From contig JALOCI010000047.1 in NCBI GenBank assembly GCA_023227835.1, positions 1 through 21,155 on the forward strand: 21,155 bases of DNA. The letters are read 5' to 3'. The notes below the pieces were generated by a model. It had not been told where the DNA came from, ran no database searches, and was given only the letters and a program-made list of their open reading frames with translations. The stretch comes from Bacteroidales bacterium (GTDB lineage Bacteria; Bacteroidota; Bacteroidia; Bacteroidales; UBA932). Position 1 is the stretch's first letter. The number at the start of each line of letters is the position of its first letter. Both the position numbers and the translations under genes were made by a program. This document shows, piece by piece, positions 6,430 through 15,158 of this stretch.

Positions 6430-8247
6430 TTATTTAAAGAGTATCTGCTTTTTATAGCATTTGCCGGCAACTGTTGAATCCATGAGGTGATATACCGGAC
6501 GAAGAGGGTATTGTTTGCTGCCGGCCTCTTTTAGTCTTATTGGCTTGTCAGATAAAACTCCCATAACAAGAGGCCCTTTCATTATCTTAAAGAATTCAGA
6601 GGTACCTGCCTTGTTGTTTGAATTTGAGCTTAAGTTTGATTTAGAGCTACCTGAGTATTTGCCGACAGCAATATCATTATTCAGTAGCCTCTCTTTATGC
6701 ACGATATTCTCAAACCTTAGTTCAATAATGTCTCCTTTTCTAAACGGCCTCTCAATCACTACAAAACCATCTTTTATAATTAAAGGTATTTTGACTCCAT
6801 TGATATGCAAAGAGTGTTTCCGCGCCCATTTTATGTTACCGAAAATTTTAATGCTGTTCAATCCTTCCGGCTCTTCGTTCAGTACAAGCTTTACATCTCC
6901 GGAGAACGGGTAGCCGGATGTCTGGCTGATATCAACCTTGAGACCTGTGTCGGAATTTATACGGGCAGTGTTATCTCCGAAGAATGGCACCAATAATGTG
7001 CTCCCATTTGTAAAATAAGAGTTCCCGGCAATGCGTCCCAGCCCCTCTCCCCCACGCATAGTGCAGCACCAATGAGCTTCGTATGCATGAATTCTCAGAT
7101 AAGGATCACCCGGGACAGGACAGTTATCGCAACCGAAACCTCCGTTCACTCTTTGAGTATGAGCTATAGCGTTATAATATATTAGCTCGGCATCTTCGAG
7201 GTATTGCACCTTTCCGGTGTGTTGCCACAATTGAACGGCAAGCATATAAGAGTCAATAATGGCACAAGGCTCTGTCCAGGTATCATATCGTTTAAACCAG
7301 TTATAATTCTCATAGTTTTCTGTCATTCCCCACTCTTTGTACAACCCCCATACATTCTCAACGAAGTTTATATATGTTGTGCCCTCCCCTATTATGTCAG
7401 AATAGCGTATCAGCCCCCTCAGTCCGGTCAGCGTAGCGTGAGTCTGCGCATGAATCTTCACAAAATCCACCATCTGGAATTTTTCAATTATCTCTATGAT
7501 GGCATCCTTTATCCCCTCTTCCCTTAGAATGTCATAAGCTTGGATAAGCCCGTCCATACCGATGAATAAACAGCCTATGTCTGTAGACAATTTCCAGTTT
7601 CCCAGCCTTGAATGAATGGAGCCGGACATCTCACCTGTTCCCTTTTCCCTCTCTTCCGGTTTGATCGGGTATGTGTTGTAATAACTTTTACCCGCTACAA
7701 ATAAATTATCTGCAATTGATTTTATTATTTTCAACACTCCGTCATCCTTTTTCCACAGGTAATACTCGCAAAGTCCACGAAGCATCCAGCCGTTGCCAGA
7801 CAATTGTTGCTCATCCATTATACCGGGATGCACTTCTCCCATATACCCATCGGCATTAAGATGCTCAGGGAGTAGATTGATAATTGTTTGCAGATATTCC
7901 GGAGTTCTTCCCGTAGCCCGTGCATCCATAACCAGCCCCAAGATGGTACGCCCCTCAGTGTCCCCCGGCCATCCGCCGGACTCCTTATCTGTAAGAAACA
8001 CGTGCTCCGGCTGATATTTCTCTTCTTCAAGACGATTGAAGTTCCGGTTAAGCCTTTTAGCCAAATCACCTTTTATTTGAATCTCTTCATTTTTCACAGA
8101 GTGAAACTTTAATAATCCGGCATTTTGTCCATTAAGAGGCAAGTAAAATGTGATTAAGCAAATTATTAGCATAAAAAAATTACTGGGAACAGAAATCCTA
8201 TCTATTTTAAAGGATTTAATATATTTCATTCTATCAGTCTTTTGCAT
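6430..8247 (-). CDS. secreted GH127-like glycoside hydrolase (DUF1680)
   Basis: This 605-residue protein has a membrane/signal segment near its N-terminus (about residues 24-40, ending LPLNGQ) and an (alpha/alpha)6-barrel enzyme body of the DUF1680 type. The metal/catalytic set known from the beta-L-arabinofuranosidase HypBA1 (Glu338, Cys340, Cys417, Cys418) appears as Glu326 and Cys328 in TEPCAI and Cys394-Cys395 in HWCCTMRGGEG. Glu310 sits 16 residues before Glu326, like Glu322 before Glu338. A retaining cysteine-nucleophile glycosidase is therefore likely, but the sugar specificity (arabinofuranose or another deoxy/pento-sugar) cannot be read, and GH127 has close sister families. A second start at 8229 (MKYIKSF) gives a shorter signal peptide and may be the true one. 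The gene is divergent from the sigma-factor gene across 137 bp and could belong to the same locus. Confidence 0.82.
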   Translation of the reverse strand: MQKTDRMKYIKSFKIDRISVPSNFFMLIICLITFYLPLNGQNAGLLKFHSVKNEEIQIKGDLAKRLNRNFNRLEEEKYQPEHVFLTDKESGGWPGDTEGRTILGLVMDARATGRTPEYLQTIINLLPEHLNADGYMGEVHPGIMDEQQLSGNGWMLRGLCEYYLWKKDDGVLKIIKSIADNLFVAGKSYYNTYPIKPEEREKGTGEMSGSIHSRLGNWKLSTDIGCLFIGMDGLIQAYDILREEGIKDAIIEIIEKFQMVDFVKIHAQTHATLTGLRGLIRYSDIIGEGTTYINFVENVWGLYKEWGMTENYENYNWFKRYDTWTEPCAIIDSYMLAVQLWQHTGKVQYLEDAELIYYNAIAHTQRVNGGFGCDNCPVPGDPYLRIHAYEAHWCCTMRGGEGLGRIAGNSYFTNGSTLLVPFFGDNTARINSDTGLKVDISQTSGYPFSGDVKLVLNEEPEGLNSIKIFGNIKWARKHSLHINGVKIPLIIKDGFVVIERPFRKGDIIELRFENIVHKERLLNNDIAVGKYSGSSKSNLSSNSNNKAGTSEFFKIMKGPLVMGVLSDKPIRLKEAGSKQYPLRPVYHLMDSTVAGKCYKKQILFK

Positions 8248-8357
8248 TTTCTATTTGCTAATTTGCTTTATGAGTGTTGAAACTTCCGGCAAATTAAAAA
8301 GATTATTTTAATTTTTTTCCTCTTCTTGTTGATGATTATATTAATATCGATTTTATT

Positions 8358-8365
8358 TATATTTG
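8358..8365 (+). promoter_or_regulatory. -7 promoter box for the sigma/anti-sigma unit
   Basis: TATATTTG is an exact TAnnTTTG match, 19 bp before the sigma-factor start codon. No TTTG lies at the usual 19-21 bp upstream distance (the nearest TTG, at 8329-8331, is 26 bp away), so the site may be weak or need an activator. The leader would be about 15 nt. Confidence 0.45.
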
Positions 8366-8384
8366 CATACACTCCGGTTTTATA

Positions 8385-8978
8385 ATGAAAAAACAGCCTG
8401 ATATACTTGCAAAAGAGATATGCAAAGGTGATCTTGAATCATACGAGCTGTTCTTCAGATTGGAGTTTGATAATATAGTATACTTTGTAAACGGATATCT
8501 TCATGACCCTGATCTGGCCAAGGATATCGCCCAGGAATCACTTCTTACCCTCTGGGAGAAAAGGGGAATCATCGATCCAGAAAAAAACCTCCGGGCTTTT
8601 TTATACACAATCGCCAAGAACAGAGCTATTAATGAGTTAAAAACCCGTTCATCATCGGTAAATTCCATCAGTATTAATGAAATTAAGGCAAATTTAAATG
8701 CCTTGATGGATGATTCTCTTGGCGAAGAACTGGAAACACTTGAACTTAAACAACTTATTGACAGCACTATCCGGAATCTTCCCGATACCGTAAGAGGAAG
8801 TTTCATAATGAGCCGCAAATTGGGGATGACAAACAAGGAGATAGCAAATGCAAAAAACATGTCTCTGACCGGAGTTGAATATCACATGAAAATATCATTA
8901 AACATTTTAAGAAAAAAATTAAAAGAATTTCTAATCTTTTTTCAAGGTTGGATGCTCTTTTTTCTGTATAATAGTTAG
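8385..8978 (+). CDS. ECF-type RNA polymerase sigma factor (Bacteroidota family)
   Basis: This 197-residue protein has sigma region 2 at about residues 24-93 (DIAQESLLTLWEKR and LRAFLYTIAKNRAINELK) and region 4 at about 123-180, with a helix-turn-helix around NKEIANAKNMSLTGVEYHM. It lacks regions 1 and 3, as ECF factors do. The last 16 residues (FLIFFQGWMLFFLYNS) are strongly hydrophobic, a tail seen in a number of Bacteroidota ECF factors. It lies 9 bp before the FecR-like gene and upstream of susCD. By family knowledge, it is held by the anti-sigma factor and released when the STN-containing SusC transporter signals. Its likely target is the susC promoter in 9975-10074. Confidence 0.9.
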   Translation: MKKQPDILAKEICKGDLESYELFFRLEFDNIVYFVNGYLHDPDLAKDIAQESLLTLWEKRGIIDPEKNLRAFLYTIAKNRAINELKTRSSSVNSISINEIKANLNALMDDSLGEELETLELKQLIDSTIRNLPDTVRGSFIMSRKLGMTNKEIANAKNMSLTGVEYHMKISLNILRKKLKEFLIFFQGWMLFFLYNS

Positions 8979-8987
8979 ACACCAATT

Positions 8988-9974
8988 ATGGATCAAGATT
9001 ATATATTAAAGATAATAAAAGGAGAATGCCCTTCTGATGAAAGAGAACGTTTCTTTGAGCGGCTTTCATCGGACAAGGCACTCATGCAAGAGTATGCACG
9101 CCTGAAGAATAAATATGTTATTAACACTTTACCATACAGCCCAGGTATAAATACCTTGTTAAGCAAAAGACAACCAAAATTCCGGGTTGTTCAGGTATTT
9201 ACAAAAATTGCTGCGGCACTGTTCATACCTCTGTTAGCATGGTCTATATATAATCTTATTCAAGAAAGGAATAATGCCGGCAATGTTCAAAATTCAATTA
9301 CTTCTTACGAACCGGGAACAGGTGTGAGGTACGAAGTGAATAAAGGGATTAAAGCAATGTTGACGCTGCCGGACAGCACTATCATCTGGCTTAACAGTGG
9401 AAGTTATTTAGATGTCCCTAAGAATTTCACAAAAGACAATCGTATAGTTTACCTTTCCGGAGAGGGATACTTTGATGTTGAATCAGACAAAAAATCACCA
9501 TTCCTGATAATGACACCCAAATCTATTCTAGTGAAAGTTACAGGTACACAGTTCAACCTCTCTTGTTATGAAAACGACAAAAATATGAAATTGACTCTTT
9601 TAAAAGGTTCGTTGGAACTAATTAAGAAAAATGATAAAGACACAATATCAGTCAAGCCGAATGAGGAAGTCATCATAAATTACAAGACATTGGAAGACAA
9701 ACTGGATACTACAATTGACACTAAATATGCAACAGCCTGGAAAGAGGGAAGTCTGCGTTTTATTGACTCTCCGATGGATGAGGTAGTGCGAAAAATGGAA
9801 CGTTGGTTCGGTATACAGATAACCGTAGACAATCCAGATATCTACAAACAGACTTTTACTGCGGACTTCGATTCGGAATCTGTAACTCAGGTATTGAATT
9901 TGCTGGAAATAAGCACAAACATATCTCACGAAATCAAAGGCAACAGAGTCAGATTGAGTATGTCTTCAAAATAG
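8988..9974 (+). CDS. FecR-family anti-sigma factor
   Basis: This 328-residue single-pass inner-membrane protein has a cytoplasmic N-terminal sigma-binding part (1-66), one membrane helix (about 68-90) and a periplasmic FecR domain (about 104-200; blocks LPDSTIIWLNSGSYL, LSGEGYFDVE and VKVTGTQFNLS). A C-terminal DUF4974 domain (about 250-325; SPMDEVVRKMERWFGI) follows. The DUF4974/FecR region is expected to contact the STN domain of the partner SusC and pass a signal across the membrane. The N-terminal part is short and acidic/basic mixed, as in this family. It is probably cotranscribed with the sigma gene and followed by a terminator-like hairpin before susC. Confidence 0.92.
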   Translation: MDQDYILKIIKGECPSDERERFFERLSSDKALMQEYARLKNKYVINTLPYSPGINTLLSKRQPKFRVVQVFTKIAAALFIPLLAWSIYNLIQERNNAGNVQNSITSYEPGTGVRYEVNKGIKAMLTLPDSTIIWLNSGSYLDVPKNFTKDNRIVYLSGEGYFDVESDKKSPFLIMTPKSILVKVTGTQFNLSCYENDKNMKLTLLKGSLELIKKNDKDTISVKPNEEVIINYKTLEDKLDTTIDTKYATAWKEGSLRFIDSPMDEVVRKMERWFGIQITVDNPDIYKQTFTADFDSESVTQVLNLLEISTNISHEIKGNRVRLSMSSK

Positions 9975-10000
9975 GCGAGAGCCGGAACTAATGATTAAAT

Positions 10001-10038
10001 AAAAAAACTTATCTCATTCTTTGGGGTAAGTTTTTTTT
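10001..10038 (+). terminator. intrinsic terminator between anti-sigma gene and susC
   Basis: The arm AAAAAAACTTATC (10001-10013) pairs with GGTAAGTTTTTTT (10025-10037) with one G-T wobble, leaving an 11-nt loop and a run of eight T at 10031-10038. The A-run/T-run symmetry could let it act in both directions. It would separate the sigma/anti-sigma message from susC, implying that susC has its own, probably sigma-controlled, promoter in 10039-10074 or partial readthrough. Confidence 0.6.
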
Positions 10039-10074
10039 AAAATTGTATATAGGTTAATCACAAAACTTAACTTT

Positions 10075-13000
10075 ATGAAAAAACCTTCAATCTTCAGATT
10101 TATCCGGCGCTCTATGGCGCTGATTGTTCTGACAATGTGGTTATCGGGCTTGTCTGTCATTGCTCAGACACAGACCATTACGATAAACCAGACAGATACC
10201 CCAATCGAGACTATTTTAAAATCAATCACTTCTCAGGCAGGATACAAGTTCGTATATTCTGGGTCTGTTATTGATACAAAACAACTGGTATCGGTAAAAA
10301 TTCGAAGCAACAATATTAATATTGTTTTAGATGCTGTTTTCAAAGAGACTAAAATCGCCTATACAATTGAAGGGAAACAGGTGGCTTTAGCTCTTCGCAA
10401 AGATACTAAAGCAACTCAACCGGCTTCAGGTTCAAGGATAATTACGGGAAGAGTTACAGATAACGATGGTTCTCCGCTAGTTGGGGCATTAGTCAATGTA
10501 GAAGGGACTTCAGCGGCAGCTTATAGTGGTATATCAGGGGAATATAGTTTGACTGTTAAAGACGACCCACAGGTCAGACTTTCATACAGATATCTGGGGA
10601 TGGCAAGTACTACCGTACAAATAGGCTCTCGTTCCAGAATAGATGTTTCCCTGGTCGCAGACAATGTCTCCCTGGATCAGGTTGTAGTAACAGGCTATCA
10701 GACTATTTCGAAGGAACGCAGTGCAGGAGCGTATGCGATAGTCGGTGGTGCAGAAATTCAAGATAAAGCAATTGCCAGAGGTAGTTTATTAGAAGGTCTT
10801 GAAGGTAAACTGGCTGGTTTTAGGATCAACCTCGGTGCTGAAGGAGACAAATATCTTGTACGTGGAATAACCTCAATCAACTCAAATCGCAAGCCATTAT
10901 TTATTGTAGATGGAGTTTCGGTCCCGATAGAGATGATAGAAAGCACCCTTAACGGAAACGATGTAAAGAATGTAACAGTTCTTAAAGATGCAACTGCAGC
11001 TTCAATCTGGGGAGCACAGGCAGCAAATGGTGTTGTGGTTATTACAACAAAAAGCGGATCCAGAAACAACCGGACAGATATTTCATATAATGGTTCATTT
11101 ACATATAAAGGTATGCCCGATTACTCTTATAATGATATGATGAACAGCAGTATGTTTATAAAAAACGCATCAGAGGAATTTGATCCTATTGGCTACCCTT
11201 GGTCATCAATCAGCACTGGAATTGATTATGCTGTCCTTCCTCACGAAACTCCCCTATACAAATATTATCTTGGTGAAATCAGCAAAGCAGAGTGTGACGC
11301 ACAACTTAAAAAACTTTCAGGACTTAATGGGCGTAAGGATTATGAAAAGTATTTAATGAGTAACTCCTGGCTTACAAACCATTCGGTTGCAATCTCCGGT
11401 GGAAACAACAATCAGACTTTTTATGTTTCATTGGGTTATCAAGGACAGAAAGGTATTTCTAAAGAACAGACAAACGAGTATAGAATCAATGCGAGAGAAA
11501 ATATTGACATTACAAAATGGATGAATCTCGACTTTACACTGAATGCTTCATACTCCACAGAAAAGTCTAATCTTAACCAGTTTACTTTAGATGACAATCC
11601 TGGAGCAACCGGCCTTACAGACCTTCCCTATGCTGTATTTTATGATAATGACGGGAAAGCTCTCTCTTTTACCAATTATCTGATAAACGAAAGCGTACGT
11701 ACTTCTGCCCAAAATATGACGGGTATAAATCTGGATTACTATCCTATTACAGACTTCAACAATACAACGCAGGAGACTATTTCATCAAATATTCGAGCGA
11801 ACGCAGGTCTTACAATTAAAATCATTGACGGTTTAAATTATGAGGGGCGTTTTTCATATTATATCACCAACGGTGAAGCCGAAACATATACTCCGTCTGA
11901 ATCATACAATGTTCGTCTGGATCGTGTTTATGCAACATCAGAAGAAGGTACCAGTTATTTACCTTCGTCAGGCGGTTATTTCAGAACAATTAATTCGGGT
12001 GTAAATTCATACACAGTAAGAAACCAGCTCAGTTATGACAAATCGTTTAAGGATGGTCTTCATCAAGTTACAGCACTTCTTGGACAAGAGGTAAACAGTA
12101 CAAAGATGGGAAGTAATACCTTCTCTATGCGAGGTTATGACAAGCAGACTATGAAGAGCATTTTCTATGATGATTACTTTATTAATGTTTCTGGTGTGAG
12201 TAATCCTGTTCTTAATAAAATAGGAAACAACCGAAATTTCTTTGACTCGAATAGATATGATCAAGCAGAAAACACATACCGATTTGTATCATTTTACGCT
12301 AATGCGGCATATACTTATAATAAACGATATTCCTTGAATGCCAGTATTCGTGTGGACCAGTCAAATCTTTTCGGAAGCGATCCTAGTATACAGTTTAAGC
12401 CTATCTGGTCTATTGGTGGAATATGGAATATCAGTCGTGAAAAATTCATGGAGAACAACTCTTGGATTAATGACCTTAACATTAGAGCGAGCTATGGTTT
12501 TTCCGGCAATTCACCATCTCCGGGACAGGGAGGCCCTTATAATATAATCAGCGCCACATCAGATCCTTCATACAGTGAGTTTGGCTTGGGATACATAATC
12601 GCGACTCCCGCAAACAATAAACTGACATGGGAAAAGACCCGTACCTGGAACTTCGGGACATCGTTTAGCTTATTCAATAATAGACTCAGTGGTTCGCTGG
12701 ATATATATGATAAAAAGACTACAGACCTTCTTGCTATGAGCCCGGTAAATCCATCAACCGGTTACACCTATGTTTTTCAGAATATAGGGGAAATGACAAA
12801 CAAAGGTTTTGAGGTTACATTGAACTCCCGTAACATATCCAGCCAAAATTTCATCTGGGATACAGAGCTTATGCTCTCATACAATAAGAACAAGATTTCC
12901 AAAATGTACTTTCCGACACCGTTGACACCGGCGGGTTATGTAACAGAAGAATATGCCGAAGGGTATCCGGCCAACGCACTATTTGCATATAGATGGGCCG

Positions 13001-13620
13001 GACTCGATCCCGCCGACGGTGCAGCCAGAGTCTACGATTCTGAGGGCAATATTGTGCGTACATACGAAGATATTAAAGACATCTCTGCGCTTGCCTACAT
13101 GGGTACAACAGTTCCGCCATGGTCTGCCTCCCTTTCAAACACAATACGTTACAAAAACATAGAGCTCTCTTTTATGTTTGTTGCCAACTTGGGGCATAAA
13201 ATGCGCAATGATACATATACTCAAACAAATTACCGTTTTACATCCAATATACATAATGATTTTAATAAACGGTGGCGCCAACCAGGAGATGAAAAGCTGA
13301 CAAATATCCCATCTTTCTATAAAAAGGCTGATGCTGAAGACCGTGAAGGAGGGTATACATTCCTGCGGTATTCCGACATAGGTATACTGGATGCATCATA
13401 TATAAAGTGCAGAGATCTTTCTATCGGTTATTACCTACCTAAAAATTTGTGTCAGGGAATCTATGCAAGAAATATTAAGGTAAGGGTTCAGGCCAGTAAT
13501 CTTTTTACGATTGGTTTCAATAAGAAGGGCATTGATCCTGAGGCTTTCAGCCTTCGCAACGGGTATCGTTTAGATAGATACAAACCCTCTATTTCTGCAA
13601 GTGTATTAATTGAATTTTAA
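10075..13620 (+). CDS. SusC/RagA-like TonB-dependent outer-membrane transporter with STN domain
   Basis: This 1181-residue protein should import its cargo across the outer membrane with energy from TonB. In order it shows: a signal peptide ending near SVIAQ (residue 31); a STN domain (about 33-108) that couples transport to anti-sigma signalling; a carboxypeptidase-regulatory-like beta domain (about 121-195; TGRVTDNDGSPLVGALV); a TonB-box-like DQVVVTGYQT (201-210); a plug domain with the SusC signature VTVLKDATAASIWGAQAANG (300-319); and a beta-barrel ending in the typical terminal Phe. SusD follows after 12 bp. The STN domain is present in the SusC subset that works with ECF sigma/FecR pairs, which fits the two genes upstream. 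The cargo is not evident: adjacent genes encode thioredoxin-fold proteins rather than glycan lyases or hydrolases, so a peptide or thiol-containing or metal-bound cargo is as plausible as a glycan. Confidence 0.94.
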   Translation: MKKPSIFRFIRRSMALIVLTMWLSGLSVIAQTQTITINQTDTPIETILKSITSQAGYKFVYSGSVIDTKQLVSVKIRSNNINIVLDAVFKETKIAYTIEGKQVALALRKDTKATQPASGSRIITGRVTDNDGSPLVGALVNVEGTSAAAYSGISGEYSLTVKDDPQVRLSYRYLGMASTTVQIGSRSRIDVSLVADNVSLDQVVVTGYQTISKERSAGAYAIVGGAEIQDKAIARGSLLEGLEGKLAGFRINLGAEGDKYLVRGITSINSNRKPLFIVDGVSVPIEMIESTLNGNDVKNVTVLKDATAASIWGAQAANGVVVITTKSGSRNNRTDISYNGSFTYKGMPDYSYNDMMNSSMFIKNASEEFDPIGYPWSSISTGIDYAVLPHETPLYKYYLGEISKAECDAQLKKLSGLNGRKDYEKYLMSNSWLTNHSVAISGGNNNQTFYVSLGYQGQKGISKEQTNEYRINARENIDITKWMNLDFTLNASYSTEKSNLNQFTLDDNPGATGLTDLPYAVFYDNDGKALSFTNYLINESVRTSAQNMTGINLDYYPITDFNNTTQETISSNIRANAGLTIKIIDGLNYEGRFSYYITNGEAETYTPSESYNVRLDRVYATSEEGTSYLPSSGGYFRTINSGVNSYTVRNQLSYDKSFKDGLHQVTALLGQEVNSTKMGSNTFSMRGYDKQTMKSIFYDDYFINVSGVSNPVLNKIGNNRNFFDSNRYDQAENTYRFVSFYANAAYTYNKRYSLNASIRVDQSNLFGSDPSIQFKPIWSIGGIWNISREKFMENNSWINDLNIRASYGFSGNSPSPGQGGPYNIISATSDPSYSEFGLGYIIATPANNKLTWEKTRTWNFGTSFSLFNNRLSGSLDIYDKKTTDLLAMSPVNPSTGYTYVFQNIGEMTNKGFEVTLNSRNISSQNFIWDTELMLSYNKNKISKMYFPTPLTPAGYVTEEYAEGYPANALFAYRWAGLDPADGAARVYDSEGNIVRTYEDIKDISALAYMGTTVPPWSASLSNTIRYKNIELSFMFVANLGHKMRNDTYTQTNYRFTSNIHNDFNKRWRQPGDEKLTNIPSFYKKADAEDREGGYTFLRYSDIGILDASYIKCRDLSIGYYLPKNLCQGIYARNIKVRVQASNLFTIGFNKKGIDPEAFSLRNGYRLDRYKPSISASVLIEF

Positions 13621-13632
13621 TTATATCAGGAA

Positions 13633-15072
13633 ATGAAAAAAATATTATCACTTTTGGTTTCAGCTATAATGATCGGTAGTATAACAGGGTGCTCCGACTA
13701 TCTTGATATTAAGCCTCGCGGATATGATGTACCTCATAAGCTAAGTCATTATGAAGGACTTTTATATGGTGCTGAATTAAATAGTCTTTGGACATATCAT
13801 TATGGCACCTTCGAACATACTATTGATGAGTCAGGGTTCTCCTCTTTCTACATTAATGAAAGATACAATGCTTCAAAAGCTTTCCTATGGCAGGCAGATA
13901 TTTTCCGAGCTGATGATCAATGTCCGGAATGGAACACTCCATGCTCCCGGTTCTATACTTACAATGTTATTGTTAATGAGGTCATGAAAGCCGAGGACGG
14001 GACTGAGTCTCAGAAAATGGCTGTACAGGCCGAAGCTCGCTTTATGCGCGCATGGTTCACATACATGATGGCCCAGTTTTTTGGGAAACCTTATGATCCG
14101 GCAACCTCGGTAACAGATCTCTGTGTGCCAATAATTACCGAGTCGTCAACGGTGGGTACAGACTTCAGTCGTCGTACTGTTAAGGAAGTTTATGAGTATA
14201 TCATAAATGAGATGACAGAGTCTCTCCCATATCTTCCCAAACGTCCAGCCCATTCAAAAAGAATTTTCCATGCGGCAGGCAATGCAATGCTTGGGAAGGT
14301 TTATTGGATGATGGGAAACTATAATAAAGCTCTGCCATATCTTGAGTCGGCGAAGTCCATTCTGAGCAGTGACAACAATAAAGTCTTTATAAACTTAAAT
14401 GAGAAAATTGATACAGAGAGTGGGGATATATTAGATTATCCCAACCTATCTCTCAACCCGGAAAATGTTTTTGAAGTCTTATCAATGCCCAACCTGTTTT
14501 CTGCTCTTGCTCCAATGATTTATGGAGTTGCACATCGCACATTCCGTCCAGATGTCATTCATAAGTATTTTGATGCATCAGATTACCGTCTTGCTTTTTT
14601 CAGCGGAGTAGATTCTTGGATGAGTGCCTACGCTAGCTTCGACCCTCAGGAAAGGTATTATACAAATATGACGACTATGACTGCAAATGAAGGAATTACG
14701 ATTCCGGACATTTACCTGATGTACGCTGAATGCCTTGCAAGAGTAGGAGAGCTTGGGAAAGCGAAACAGGTTTTATATGAACTTCGCAGTAATCGTATGC
14801 CAGTTGAACAGGCCAATGTACCATCATCTGTCTCTACAAAAGATGATCTTGTAAAATTCACCGTGGCAGAGCGTATCCGCGAAAACTTCGGGACCGGCAT
14901 AACATGGTATGATATGCGTCGTTTATGGAATGATCCACTGTTTCAGGACATGAAGCAATATTATACCAGGACAGATGGTACCAATACTTATACATTGACA
15001 AAGGAGCGCCTGACATTGCGTATTCCACCTTCAGTAATGGTTTGGAATCCAAAATATATCCAGAATGAATAA
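13633..15072 (+). CDS. SusD/RagB-like surface substrate-binding lipoprotein
   Basis: This 479-residue lipoprotein has a signal peptide with lipid-attachment Cys20 (SITGCSDYLDI) followed by the SusD fold. The N-terminal YLDIKPRG segment, the helical TPR-like block (QAEARFMRAWFTYMMAQFFG, then GNAMLGKVYWMMGNYNKAL) and the C-terminal DIYLMYAECLARVGELGKAK block are all typical. It should form the lid of the SusC barrel and bind cargo at the cell surface. At 479 residues it is smaller than many glycan-binding SusD proteins (about 550 or more), as seen in some peptide-type RagB proteins. Length alone does not define the ligand. It is translated from the same message as susC (12 bp gap). Confidence 0.92.
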   Translation: MKKILSLLVSAIMIGSITGCSDYLDIKPRGYDVPHKLSHYEGLLYGAELNSLWTYHYGTFEHTIDESGFSSFYINERYNASKAFLWQADIFRADDQCPEWNTPCSRFYTYNVIVNEVMKAEDGTESQKMAVQAEARFMRAWFTYMMAQFFGKPYDPATSVTDLCVPIITESSTVGTDFSRRTVKEVYEYIINEMTESLPYLPKRPAHSKRIFHAAGNAMLGKVYWMMGNYNKALPYLESAKSILSSDNNKVFINLNEKIDTESGDILDYPNLSLNPENVFEVLSMPNLFSALAPMIYGVAHRTFRPDVIHKYFDASDYRLAFFSGVDSWMSAYASFDPQERYYTNMTTMTANEGITIPDIYLMYAECLARVGELGKAKQVLYELRSNRMPVEQANVPSSVSTKDDLVKFTVAERIRENFGTGITWYDMRRLWNDPLFQDMKQYYTRTDGTNTYTLTKERLTLRIPPSVMVWNPKYIQNE

Positions 15073-15080
15073 AAAATATG

Positions 15081-15119
15081 GTTGTCGCGGTTGATAAAAC
15101 ATGAAACTGCCGCGACAGC
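15081..15119 (+). promoter_or_regulatory. GC-rich hairpin between susD and the thioredoxin-fold genes
   Basis: GTTGTCGCGG (15081-15090) pairs with CCGCGACAGC (15110-15119) in a 10-bp stem with one G-T wobble and a 19-nt loop. It stands out in the A/T-rich 86-bp gap. No T-run follows, so it is a poor terminator. It could instead protect the 3' end of the abundant susCD part of the message or lower expression of the genes downstream. Confidence 0.5.
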
Positions 15120-15158
15120 TAAACAATCATAAAAATTGACAATCCACATCAATAATAT

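Noticed and set aside
8248..8384. Promoter for the GH127-like gene
   Set aside because: The best minus-strand box (TTAATTTG near 8290) misses the consensus at an important position and has no clear partner box.
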